From contig JAPLDX010000091.1 in the NCBI GenBank assembly GCA_026391215.1, forward strand, positions 1 through 47,746: a stretch of 47,746 nt of DNA, given 5' to 3'. The position numbers and the translations under genes are program-made. Each line of letters begins with the position of its first letter. The stretch's first letter is position 1. Under the pieces are notes generated by a model. That model ran no database searches, had not been told where the DNA came from, and saw nothing but the letters and a program-made list of their open reading frames with translations. This document shows, piece after piece, positions 34,364-42,848 of this stretch. The stretch comes from Bacteroidia bacterium (GTDB lineage: Bacteria; Bacteroidota; Bacteroidia; Bacteroidales; VadinHA17).

Positions 34364-35044
34364 CTAATATGATATTGTGACTATCCAGGCTCCGGGTTCG
34401 TTTATTGTTAGCCGGAGTTCACAGCTGATCATTGCAGTATACCAGGCATTCGGTGCTGTAAATGTGATCTTTCCCCAGAACGGGAATTCTACCTGTTCAT
34501 ACCCTGTAAAATCTGAGTTGGTTCTTTCTGAACCCGAACTGGATTGCATAAACAAGTTATTCATTGAATAGCTTTCTCCTCCGGCTCTGGAAAACTTATA
34601 CTTTACATAAGGCCTGTCTCCTACTTTAAAGCAGCTCACCCTGCCGATACCGGTTCTGTATTCGATTAAATAAGGAGGAGGTGTCTTTTTCCCCAGGAAT
34701 TTATCATTCTTCCATTCTCCCATCAGCACTGAATCTTTGTCGTGGTACTTAAATTCATATCTTCCATTCCCATGTCTGAGTCCATTCTTCCACTCCCCGG
34801 TGTAAATTGCACCATTGCTCCAGAGGTATGTACCTTCGCCTTCAGGCAATCCCTCAACAAATTCACCCTTATAAAAGTCCTCACCAGTTGCTTCACCTGA
34901 CCCATCTGCAAGTCCTGCCTTACAATCACCTGTGTACGTACCTTTAAGACCAGGCAGCAGAACCTGACAGATTGTCTGTGCACTCAGGTCACCGGCAAAT
35001 AAAAACGCCGTCATCAATCCTGTAAACAAAATTGTCCTTTTCAT
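34364..35044 (-). CDS. Secreted MORN-repeat protein
   Basis: 226 residues with a signal peptide (MKRTILFTGLMTAFLFAGDLSAQ). MORN repeats run from about residue 35 to 115: GTYTGDCKAGLADGSGEATG, YKGEFVEGLPEGEGTYLWSN, YTGEWKNGLRHGNGRYEF and MGEWKNDKFLGK. The C-terminal 100 residues match no domain I recognise. MORN repeats form beta-hairpin rods that bind lipids or proteins, but no enzyme is attached here. It has its own -7 box immediately downstream of the susD terminator and stands alone. Confidence 0.85.
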   Translation of the reverse strand: MKRTILFTGLMTAFLFAGDLSAQTICQVLLPGLKGTYTGDCKAGLADGSGEATGEDFYKGEFVEGLPEGEGTYLWSNGAIYTGEWKNGLRHGNGRYEFKYHDKDSVLMGEWKNDKFLGKKTPPPYLIEYRTGIGRVSCFKVGDRPYVKYKFSRAGGESYSMNNLFMQSSSGSERTNSDFTGYEQVEFPFWGKITFTAPNAWYTAMISCELRLTINEPGAWIVTISY

Positions 35045-35065
35045 AGCTTTAAATTAATCCTTATA

Positions 35066-35073
35066 CAAAGCTA
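35066..35073 (-). promoter_or_regulatory. Candidate -7 box for the MORN gene
   Basis: The minus strand reads TAGCTTTG, a perfect TAnnTTTG match, 21 bases before the ATG. It sits just after the T-tract of the terminator that closes the susCD operon. Confidence 0.42.
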
Positions 35074-35082
35074 CATTATTTT

Positions 35083-35115
35083 AAAAAAAGAAGAGAGCCT
35101 TTTGAGCTCTCTTCT
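35083..35115 (-). terminator. Intrinsic terminator of the susCD operon
   Basis: On the minus strand a perfect 10-bp stem (AGAAGAGAGC / GCTCTCTTCT, loop of seven) is followed by a run of seven T. It lies 21 bp after the susD stop, which is where a Rho-independent terminator is expected. Confidence 0.85.
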
Positions 35116-35136
35116 GATATTAGTTAAACTTAAATA

Positions 35137-36813
35137 CTAATGAACATCTGTTTCAGTAGGGATAGGATTCTTCCTGGTGTTCCACCAGATCTGGCTTGTA
35201 GTGCCACTTGTGCTGAACATACCTTCGTTTCCTGCCTCAACACTCTGAGCTGCTTTTGTAGCAACAAGATTATCAGTATTATAGGTTTCCTCACTTAATG
35301 CATACTGCAATCTGACCGGAAGTCCAAGGTTCGGATAATAAGCACCTTCAAGTTCAAATTCGAAGATCCTTTCCGGGAAACCGGTCCTTCTGATCTCGCT
35401 GTAAGCCTGTACGCCCTGTCCGAACATTGCTGCCCATTTCTGTTCGCATATCTTCTGGAATTTGTGAGCATCATCTCCTCCCCATGCTACGAGCGGGTGA
35501 GCAAGATAAGTGGCATAGTCAACCGGGTAGGTGGTTGTACCGACAGTGATGTCATAAGCATAACCCCATGATGGTGCAACAGTACTACCATCATTCAGTC
35601 CCCATCTTTCCATCGATGCCTTGATGCCGTTTTCATAAGCAGTCTGTGCAGCAGCGTCATTGCTTACGCGTTTGTAGTACTCGGCTTTAATGAATTCAAC
35701 CTCATCATAGCACATTACATAAAGAGGGGCATACTCATCGAAAGCAACAGCTGTTCCGAGCGCAGAAATTTCGGGGAAAATAGCTGCAGTGATGCCGCGT
35801 CCATTCTGGAAACCAACGTAATCCAGCGGAGGGGTCTCAACTGAATTGGGTGTCGGCTGACCATAGATATGAAGTCTCGGGTCAACCCTTGCTTCCAGCC
35901 AGTCAACCATAGTCTCTGATATTGCCTGGTCTTTCCTGGCGTAGAGTGTGTTGAAAATAGGATTCTTGTATGGTTCTCCCGGATAATAAATTGCTGCATT
36001 ATCATCATTCGAATCAAATACCGGATAGTTTGACGGATCAGCAAGTATCTTGCCTATTTCAGTATCAGCTGCAGCCCAGGCTGCTCCCCCGGCTGTGGTT
36101 GTAACATCAGTCTGTGCACCTGCCATATCATAAGTAAATGTCCATGGCGTTCCTGCTGCGCGGTTCAATAATCTCAGCTTAAGTGAGTTTGCAAATTTCT
36201 TCCATAATCCGGGGTCGCCGCCATAAAGAAGATCTCCCGAGCCAAAATTAATAGTTGTACTGCCAAGAAGAACATTAGCTTCTTCGAGTTTGGCAAGCAG
36301 GGCAGCATAAACGCTTTCCTGGGTGTCATACTTGGGATGAAGTGTTCCTTCAGCGCTGAAACCTTGCATGGCTTCGGTATAAGGAATATCTCCAAAGAGA
36401 TCTGTCAGATACATGTAATTCCATACCTGCCAAACCTTGGCAGCTGCCAGGAGCCTGTCATTCTTATCCTTGATTGCTTTGGTTTCAACAATTGAAAGGT
36501 TCTTCAGTGCGCCTGTATAAGGAGCATTGAAATAACCTGACATATCACGGGGCATGTACCTGTCTTCGTCAATGTACTGGACTTTGCACCATTGCTGACA
36601 CCATACACCAAGGTAGGTGTGCTGGATCCAGTCGCCCATTTCAAGGCCAACGCCAGTACGAATTGCATTAGTGAAGACGTTTATAGCAGGAACGTCAACA
36701 GGATTGTTCGGGTCCTTGTTCAGTTCCTCAAAACCTTTGGTACAGGATGCGAGCAAACCCACTACCAGGAACAATCCCAATATAATTCTTTTTGATTTTA
36801 TAATATATTTCAT
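35137..36813 (-). CDS. SusD/RagB-like outer-membrane lipoprotein
   Basis: About 558 residues from the ATG giving MKYIIKSKR; an ATG 12 bases upstream is possible. The lipoprotein signal ends at LLASC, followed by TKGFEELNKDPNNPVDV, the usual SusD start. The WCQQWCKVQYIDEDRY and GDIPYTEAM blocks are typical of the SusD-like_2 group. SusD lids bind nutrients on the cell surface above a SusC pore. It starts after the susC stop with a gap of some 6-18 bp and ends at an intrinsic terminator, giving a two-gene operon. No glycoside hydrolase, peptidase or regulator is linked, so the substrate cannot be predicted. Confidence 0.94.
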   Translation of the reverse strand: MKYIIKSKRIILGLFLVVGLLASCTKGFEELNKDPNNPVDVPAINVFTNAIRTGVGLEMGDWIQHTYLGVWCQQWCKVQYIDEDRYMPRDMSGYFNAPYTGALKNLSIVETKAIKDKNDRLLAAAKVWQVWNYMYLTDLFGDIPYTEAMQGFSAEGTLHPKYDTQESVYAALLAKLEEANVLLGSTTINFGSGDLLYGGDPGLWKKFANSLKLRLLNRAAGTPWTFTYDMAGAQTDVTTTAGGAAWAAADTEIGKILADPSNYPVFDSNDDNAAIYYPGEPYKNPIFNTLYARKDQAISETMVDWLEARVDPRLHIYGQPTPNSVETPPLDYVGFQNGRGITAAIFPEISALGTAVAFDEYAPLYVMCYDEVEFIKAEYYKRVSNDAAAQTAYENGIKASMERWGLNDGSTVAPSWGYAYDITVGTTTYPVDYATYLAHPLVAWGGDDAHKFQKICEQKWAAMFGQGVQAYSEIRRTGFPERIFEFELEGAYYPNLGLPVRLQYALSEETYNTDNLVATKAAQSVEAGNEGMFSTSGTTSQIWWNTRKNPIPTETDVH

Positions 36814-36831
36814 AATTAGATGCATTTAAGG

Positions 36832-39800
36832 TTAGAAATCAAGCCTTATATTGAAACCATAAGATCTGGTTGAAGGAATAGTGTTGGATTCAGCACCAAC
36901 AGAAGTATTACCTGCACCTGAACTTACTTCGGGGTCAATATCCTTGGTATTCTTAAACATTATCCACAGGTTACGTCCGATAAGTGAGAGGTTAAGGTTC
37001 TTAATTCCTACTTTATTCAGGAATCCTACGTTACTAAATGTATAACCGGCACCGACCTCACGCAGTTTGACAAAGCTTGCGTCAAATGTTGAAAGCTCAT
37101 TCTTGCCATACCAGCCATACCAATAGCTGTTGGCGTTGGAATAAGTGGTATTTTCAACCGGATCTGTAACGATAGCTCCAGTAGCATCCAGGAATTGTAC
37201 CTGTTCCTTCCCGTCTACTGTAATAATTCTGCCGTAAACGGTATTGGGAGCAAGAACACCTCCTCCGTCAGCAAGAGCATCTCTTACGTTCTTGCCATTT
37301 GCGTTGGTAGCTGCTGTTTCTTCAAGGATACCTGTATATACACCAAACATGTCGGTTACAGAGAATATAACGCCGCCTTTCCTGAAGTCTACAAGGAAGT
37401 TTAAGTTGAAATTCTTATAGGTAATTGAGTTGTTGATCCCTCCGAACCAGTCCGGATAAACATTACCGAGGTCTGTTCTGGCATTTGAACGGATATACCT
37501 GCCAGATGTACTTACCAGAGGCCTGCCTGAATAGATATAATGTGAAAGCAGTGTCTTCTCTTCATCATAATAAACCGGAGTTACATTTTCGCGAACTATT
37601 GCATATCCCCACAGTGTTCCGTATTCCTTGCCCGGGAAAGCATAAACCATTGCATTCCATCCAGCATTATAAAGGCTAAGGTATTTCATGTCTCCGTACA
37701 GTTCAACAACCTTATTCTCGTTCTTTGACCAGTTTAAGGTAATATCCCATGAGAAGTCAGGAGTCTGAACAGGAGTTGCTAGCAGCTGTAGTTCCACTCC
37801 CATGTTCTGCAGGTTACCGGCATTAATAGTCTTGTTTTCGAATCCTGTAGTACGAGAGATTGCAATATTCATGATCTGGTTGATGGTATTCTCCTGGTAA
37901 AAATTTGCATCCAGGGAGATCCTGTTCTGCAGGAGCTTAAGTTCCATACCTACTTCCTTTGAACGTTTCCTCTGTGGTTTAAGACCAAGCGGAGGAATCG
38001 TAGTTGTATAGTTCAGTGAAGGATTCCCGTCAAAAGGATTTGCTGCACCGAATACACCATTAAGTGCATAGGCATCTGCAGTACCACCTACTTCAGCATA
38101 ACTAGCCCTGAGCTTCAGGAATGAAAGAACATTTGACTGAATACCCAAAGCTTCGGTAACAAGGAATGATAGTGATGCTGACGGATAGAAATATGAGTTA
38201 TTATCTAATGGTAATGTTGATGACCAGTCATTTCTTCCGGTAAGATCAAGGAATATAAAGCTCTTATAACTCAGGTTGGCAGTTCCGAAAACACTCTGCA
38301 GTTCAGTATGTGTTTCAGCTAAAGCTGTTGTAGCTGCAGCAGCCGAGTTACTTACAGAGTAGAGGTCGGGGATGATAAGATCCGGGACTGTAGTCTGGTG
38401 AAACTGATAATTATAATGGTTATACTCACCGCCAAAGGATGCAAGGACGCCAAAATCACCGAAGTTTTTATTAAATTCAAACCTTGCATTGGCATTTATT
38501 TCCTGCCTGCGTCTTGAGTATGCAGTAAAACCACCAAGAGGATCTCCTCTTCCAACATCACCCTGAGCTGTTACTTCCATGATATCTTCAATTGACCAGT
38601 CGGTTCCGGCCATTGCCTTGAATGACAGCCAGTCGGTAAATTTCCATGAGAAATTCATGTTGCCTATCATCCTGTCCCTGTTCCTGGAATTGGTGTTTTT
38701 GTTAAGTGTCCAGTAAGGATTATTATGGTAGCTATGGTTCCAGTTTACCGGCAATCCGGTTTTCGGATCCAATTCATCCCAGTGTGCTTTGAGATATGCC
38801 ATATCAACCTGGCGGCCGAACCACTGGCTGATTGACTGCATTGGGTTACCACCGTTATACCCGTTCTCTGCAATATTATTACTCTTATTGCTGATATATG
38901 ATATGGAACCTCCCACATTAATGTTGTCTGTAACAGCCATTGAACTGTTCAGGTTAATAGTATTCTTCTTCAGGTCGGTATTGGGTAATATCCCTTTAAC
39001 GTCCTGATTTGATAATGAGAGACGGAAGTTTGAACCTCCTTTTGCACCTGCGATAGCAAGGTTGGTGGTTCTTTTCAATCCGGTCTCAAAGAAGCTCTTA
39101 ATGTTATCAGGATGAGCGATCCACGGAGTTGCTGTACGTGTATCAGTCTCCGCATCATACGGGCTATCAAACTGAGTGATCAGCCTTCCGTCAAGTCTCG
39201 GGCCCCAGCTTTCATCAACACCGTCATTGATACCGCCGTAATTGCCATCAACATATTCAAATTCATATATCCCGGCATTTGCATCAGCAGCAGATCCCTG
39301 ACCATAAAGGTTCTGATATTTGGGGATTACAAGCGGATCTTCCCACATCATGTTCTCCTCGAAGGTTACACCCAGGCCTTTTCCCTGCTGTGATTTACCT
39401 GATTTTGTGGTAATGAGGACAACCCCGTTAACAGCTCTTGACCCGTAAAGGGCAGCTGCACTTGCACCTTTCAGAACACTGATATTCTCAACATCTGAGG
39501 GGTTGATATCGGAGGAAGCGTTACCATAGTCCTTCCCGCCATATGCACCGGGGTCAGAAGTGGAGTTGTTAATAGGAACTCCATCAACAACAAACAATGG
39601 CTGGTTGTTGCCGTTAGCCGAGAGTGAATTAACACCTCTGATAAGTATCCTTACACCTGAGGCTACACCACCATCGGAGTTGGATATCTGAACACCCGAC
39701 AACTTACCCTGAAAGGCGTTTACAATGTTTGTAACTTTTGCTTTTTCAATGTTTTCGCCGCCAAGATCCTGTACTGCATAACCAAGAGCTTTCTTTTGTC

Positions 39801-40146
39801 TTGAAATACCCAGAGCGGTAACAACTACCTCCTCCAGTCCCAGGATATCAGATTCCATTATACCATCAATTACTGTCCTTCCTCCTATTACAACTTCCTG
39901 TTTTTTCATCCCGATATAGGAGAAAACAAGTGTGGTTGCGGTTTGAGGTACAGTAAGGGTATATTTTCCGTTTACGTCAGTAATGGTACCAATAGTGGTA
40001 CCCTTTACCTGTACTGTTACACCTGGAATCGGACCCTCCCCTTCAATAGAGGAAGCTATCGTTCCAGTAATGACTACTGTTTGTGCCTGGAGTGTGTAAA
40101 CACCCGCAAACGCAAACAACATAATCAACAGAAATAGTTTCTTCAT
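36832..40146 (-). CDS. SusC/RagA-like TonB-dependent transporter
   Basis: 1104 residues. The order is signal peptide (MKKLFLLIMLFAFAGVYTLQAQ), a carboxypeptidase-regulatory-like domain (about 25-100, GVTVQVKGTTIGTITDVNGKY), the linker LGLEEVVVTALGISRQKKAL and the plug. The plug signatures are NAFQGKLSGVQIS, GVRILIRGVNSLSANGNNQP, LFVVDGVPINN and ISVLKGASAAALYGSRAVNG. The barrel then runs to a C-terminal end of SYGFNIRLDF with a terminal Phe. It imports a nutrient with TonB energy and works with the downstream SusD lipoprotein. The upstream region holds a palindrome and a weak -7 box (TACCTTTA, 40178-40185). Confidence 0.95.
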   Translation of the reverse strand: MKKLFLLIMLFAFAGVYTLQAQTVVITGTIASSIEGEGPIPGVTVQVKGTTIGTITDVNGKYTLTVPQTATTLVFSYIGMKKQEVVIGGRTVIDGIMESDILGLEEVVVTALGISRQKKALGYAVQDLGGENIEKAKVTNIVNAFQGKLSGVQISNSDGGVASGVRILIRGVNSLSANGNNQPLFVVDGVPINNSTSDPGAYGGKDYGNASSDINPSDVENISVLKGASAAALYGSRAVNGVVLITTKSGKSQQGKGLGVTFEENMMWEDPLVIPKYQNLYGQGSAADANAGIYEFEYVDGNYGGINDGVDESWGPRLDGRLITQFDSPYDAETDTRTATPWIAHPDNIKSFFETGLKRTTNLAIAGAKGGSNFRLSLSNQDVKGILPNTDLKKNTINLNSSMAVTDNINVGGSISYISNKSNNIAENGYNGGNPMQSISQWFGRQVDMAYLKAHWDELDPKTGLPVNWNHSYHNNPYWTLNKNTNSRNRDRMIGNMNFSWKFTDWLSFKAMAGTDWSIEDIMEVTAQGDVGRGDPLGGFTAYSRRRQEINANARFEFNKNFGDFGVLASFGGEYNHYNYQFHQTTVPDLIIPDLYSVSNSAAAATTALAETHTELQSVFGTANLSYKSFIFLDLTGRNDWSSTLPLDNNSYFYPSASLSFLVTEALGIQSNVLSFLKLRASYAEVGGTADAYALNGVFGAANPFDGNPSLNYTTTIPPLGLKPQRKRSKEVGMELKLLQNRISLDANFYQENTINQIMNIAISRTTGFENKTINAGNLQNMGVELQLLATPVQTPDFSWDITLNWSKNENKVVELYGDMKYLSLYNAGWNAMVYAFPGKEYGTLWGYAIVRENVTPVYYDEEKTLLSHYIYSGRPLVSTSGRYIRSNARTDLGNVYPDWFGGINNSITYKNFNLNFLVDFRKGGVIFSVTDMFGVYTGILEETAATNANGKNVRDALADGGGVLAPNTVYGRIITVDGKEQVQFLDATGAIVTDPVENTTYSNANSYWYGWYGKNELSTFDASFVKLREVGAGYTFSNVGFLNKVGIKNLNLSLIGRNLWIMFKNTKDIDPEVSSGAGNTSVGAESNTIPSTRSYGFNIRLDF

Positions 40147-40260
40147 ACGAAATTAGTTTTAGGTTTAATTAACAAGGTAAAGGTAACATTTTATATAAAA
40201 AATAAAAATGTGAAAGGTTTTTTTTATATAATGCTGAAAAAAAGACATATCTGCATTATT

Positions 40261-40276
40261 GTCACATATATGTAAC
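40261..40276. promoter_or_regulatory. Palindrome upstream of susC (possible operator)
   Basis: GTCACATATATGTAAC is a 16-bp palindrome with a single mismatched pair. It lies about 115 bp upstream of the susC ATG, in a 213-bp AT-rich gap between susC and the DUF3109 gene. It resembles a dimer-binding operator, but no regulator is encoded nearby. Confidence 0.4.
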
Positions 40277-40302
40277 ACGGACGAACCATAACAAATCATA
40301 AG

Positions 40303-40331
40303 CTTCTAAACTTTTTCTAAAAATTTAGAAG
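40303..40331. terminator. AT-rich hairpin between the DUF3109 gene and susC
   Basis: Arms CTTCTAAA and TTTAGAAG are perfect complements, and the loop can extend the stem through TTTTT/AAAAA. It follows another hairpin downstream of the DUF3109 gene and may add to termination on the minus strand. Confidence 0.4.
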
Positions 40332-40333
40332 AC

Positions 40334-40363
40334 ATAAGGAATTACTAATGAGTAATCCCTTAT
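40334..40363 (-). terminator. Hairpin at the end of the DUF3109 gene
   Basis: A 12-bp stem with one mismatch and loop AATG begins at the stop codon (40360-40362). There is no long T-tract directly after it, so termination strength is uncertain. Confidence 0.45.
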
Positions 40364-40947
40364 AATTTCCATTCCCCATGATTGTTTTTTAATTCCTCTG
40401 CTGCAATGCATAATTCTTTGTATACATCATCACCCAGGGCTCTCATAAGGGGTTCCTTAAGAAATACATAGGCATATATTCCTTCTTCTTTCCCTCTCTC
40501 ACATGCACTTGAACATATTGACAATTCTTCATAATTCACAGCACGGAAATCTGAGAATTGTTTTATCCTTACAGGGAACAAGTGACATGAAAGTGGCTTC
40601 TGAAAATCTATTTTCCCCTCTGACCAGGATTTTTCAATGCCGCACATGAAAATATTTTCTTTAAGGATTGTATAGGCGCACTCCTCATTGCCGATCAGAG
40701 GAGTTACCATTTCCTGATCATTATCATCCACGCTTGTGCCTTTTTCTTCGATTATCTTAACTCCCTCAGATCTCAGAAATGGCTTAACAGATGGCCAGAT
40801 TTCGTTCAGAATCCTGACTTCCGATTTTAAAAGAGGAGCTCCCGAATCGCCATACCTGCAGCAGTTTCCAAGACACTGAAGCAGGTCGCATTTGAATCTT
40901 TTTTCAAGAACATCAAAGCTGAAAATTGTATCGCCGATACGGAGCAT
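40360..40947 (-). CDS. DUF3109 family cysteine-rich protein
   Basis: 195 residues, cytoplasmic (no signal peptide). Cysteines fall in the family pattern: FKCDLLQCLGNCCRYGDSGAP at about 18-38, ECAYT, FMCGIE, PLSCHLFPVR and LSICSSACERGKEEG. The spaced Cys sets resemble YkgJ-type zinc or iron-sulfur binding modules, but the ligand is not established. The function of DUF3109 is unknown, although it is widespread in Bacteroidota. A 13-bp palindrome (AGTTATgATAACT, 40949-40961) lies immediately before the start codon. Confidence 0.85.
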   Translation of the reverse strand: MLRIGDTIFSFDVLEKRFKCDLLQCLGNCCRYGDSGAPLLKSEVRILNEIWPSVKPFLRSEGVKIIEEKGTSVDDNDQEMVTPLIGNEECAYTILKENIFMCGIEKSWSEGKIDFQKPLSCHLFPVRIKQFSDFRAVNYEELSICSSACERGKEEGIYAYVFLKEPLMRALGDDVYKELCIAAEELKNNHGEWKL

Positions 40948-40990
40948 CAGTTATGATAACTATTTGATTTAAAGACTTCCCTTCATCCTC

Positions 40991-41087
40991 TGGCACCCCC
41001 CTGCCCCCCTGAAGGGGGGTCGAAACCCAAACTATTCTCCCTAAATACTGGAAGGGTTTATAGCCCCCCTTTAGGGGGATTGGGGGG
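40991..41087. repeat. Palindrome pair E (cassette-type, no gene)
   Basis: The left unit is CACCCCCCTGCCCCCCTGA followed by AGGGGGGTCG. The right unit, read on the minus strand, is CCCCCCAATCCCCC followed by TAAAGGGGGGCT. The two are inverted about 40 bp apart. The right unit begins directly after the gpmI TGA stop, matching the TGA-proximal position of the right ends of cassettes A and B. It looks like a fully emptied, MITE-like relative. It may also terminate gpmI transcription. Confidence 0.62.
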
Positions 41088-42608
41088 TCATATGAGCACC
41101 TTACCTGTCATCTCTTTCGGGATAGGTATCCCCATTATTGTCAGTAATGTAGGAGCGACATCTGCAAGTATCCCTTCCTTTATTTTTTTATAATCATCAC
41201 TTACCAGGATGCATGGCACGGGATTAAGTGAATGTGCGGTGTTGGGGGAACCATCCGGGTTGATAGCCATATCTGCATTGCCATGATCGGCAATGATCAT
41301 GACATCATAACCCTTGCTCCGGGCAGCATTGACGACTGCTCCGGCACATTCATCAACAGTTACAACAGCTTTCATGATCGCGGGGTAAATCCCGGTATGC
41401 CCCACCATATCACCATTTGCAAAATTGAGGCAAATAAAATCGTACTTCTCAGAGTCAATTGCTTTTATAACCGCATCCCTTACCTGGTATGCGCTCATCT
41501 CCGGCTGAAGATCATATGTGGCGACCTTCGGTGACGGGATCAGTATCCTCTCTTCACCTGAAAACACTTCTTCCCTCCCTCCGGAAAAGAAAAATGTAAC
41601 ATGAGCATATTTTTCAGTTTCGGCGATCCGCAGTTGCTTCTTTCCTGAAAGCGCAAGAATTTCGCCGATGGTATTGTTGGCATTCTCTTTAGGATAAATG
41701 ACATGAAGCCCTTTGAAAGTGGAATCATAAGGAGTCATTGTGCAGTAATATAAAGGCATCGTTTTCATCCCGGCTTCAGGCATATCCTTCTGGGTAAGTG
41801 CGATTGTAAGCTCTTTTGCCCTGTCGTTGCGGAAATTGAAGAAGACTATTACGTCGTCTTTCTTTATCGTTCCAACTGGCATATTTTTCCCATCGACAAC
41901 AACTATCGGCTTCATGAATTCATCCGTAACACCGGCATCATAAGATTTCTTCATGGCATCAAGAATGTCAGTTGTTGGAGTTCCTTTCCCGCTGACAATC
42001 AGGTCATAACCATCCTTTATCCGCTCCCACCTCTTATCCCTGTCCATTGCATAGTATCTTCCGACAAACGATGCAACCCTGCCATTCGATTTCTTCAGAT
42101 GATCAAGAAGATTTTTCATATATATGATCCCGCTGCGTGGATCAGTATCCCGGCCGTCTCCAAAACCATGGATGAAGACATCTTTTATTCCGTAATCCCC
42201 TGTCATATCGCACAAATAATAAAGGTGCTTGTCAAGGGAGTGAACGCCGCCATCGGAAAGAAGTCCAAGAAAATGGACCTGTTTTTTATTGTCGTGTGCA
42301 TATGAAAATGCATCAGTAAGAACTTTATTTTTTCTTATCGCCCCGGTTTTACATTCCAAATTTATTTTTACCAGATCCTGGTATATGATTCTCCCTGCAC
42401 CTATATTCAGGTGCCCGACTTCCGAATTACCCATTTGTCCATCAGGAAGACCGACATCTTCTCCGCATGCCAGAAGTCTTGAATGTGGAAATTTTTTGTT
42501 TATTAAATCCATATTAGGCGTCGGAGCAGAGCTGATCACATCTGATTTAGTTCCATCACCAATACCCCACCCGTCAAGTATCATAAGGAGAGTTTTCTTG
42601 TTCTTCAT
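41088..42608 (-). CDS. gpmI: 2,3-bisphosphoglycerate-independent phosphoglycerate mutase
   Basis: 506 residues, full length for the Mn2+-dependent glycolytic enzyme. The alkaline-phosphatase-type metal site starts with D12 (MILDGWG). The phosphorylated serine is S62 in [16 protein letters not shown]. Substrate motifs [14 protein letters not shown] and [13 protein letters not shown] are present, and the second metal site includes [12 protein letters not shown] and ADHGNADM. It interconverts 3- and 2-phosphoglycerate. It is transcribed alone on the minus strand. A 15-bp palindrome (42655-42669, arms TTCAGGA/TCCTGAA) lies about 47 bp upstream. Confidence 0.97.
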   Translation of the reverse strand: MKNKKTLLMILDGWGIGDGTKSDVISSAPTPNMDLINKKFPHSRLLACGEDVGLPDGQMGNSEVGHLNIGAGRIIYQDLVKINLECKTGAIRKNKVLTDAFSYAHDNKKQVHFLGLLSDGGVHSLDKHLYYLCDMTGDYGIKDVFIHGFGDGRDTDPRSGIIYMKNLLDHLKKSNGRVASFVGRYYAMDRDKRWERIKDGYDLIVSGKGTPTTDILDAMKKSYDAGVTDEFMKPIVVVDGKNMPVGTIKKDDVIVFFNFRNDRAKELTIALTQKDMPEAGMKTMPLYYCTMTPYDSTFKGLHVIYPKENANNTIGEILALSGKKQLRIAETEKYAHVTFFFSGGREEVFSGEERILIPSPKVATYDLQPEMSAYQVRDAVIKAIDSEKYDFICLNFANGDMVGHTGIYPAIMKAVVTVDECAGAVVNAARSKGYDVMIIADHGNADMAINPDGSPNTAHSLNPVPCILVSDDYKKIKEGILADVAPTLLTIMGIPIPKEMTGKVLI

Positions 42609-42724
42609 TTTAATTGTGCTATATATTTACTTAAACAAAAATCAAATATTGTAATTCAGGATTCCTGAACAGGGGGCAAATTTAGATAAAAAATAAATGA
42701 TCTGATTACATCGGTGAGATTCCT

Positions 42725-42758
42725 CATTCCGCCTTCTTTGTCGGCTTCATTCGGAATG
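42725..42758. repeat. Small intergenic inverted repeat
   Basis: CATTCCG and CGGAATG form inverted arms around 20 bases within the 240-bp gap between gpmI and the giant secreted-protein gene. It may be a short dispersed repeat; no second copy was found in the window. Confidence 0.3.
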
Positions 42759-42784
42759 ACAGCATCACTTTAAAAGGGAGGGGA

Positions 42785-42818
42785 GGAGCGGCAATTTGCC
42801 TCAGCAAATTGCCGCTCC
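42785..42818 (-). terminator. Strong hairpin after the giant secreted-protein gene
   Basis: A perfect 15-bp stem (GGAGCGGCAATTTGC with its complement) closes a CTCA loop, 31 bp after the stop codon. There is no T-tract on the minus strand, so it may end the mRNA or stabilise its 3' end. Confidence 0.55.
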
Positions 42819-42848
42819 CAATATTTATTTCGTTTCACACCCTTATAC

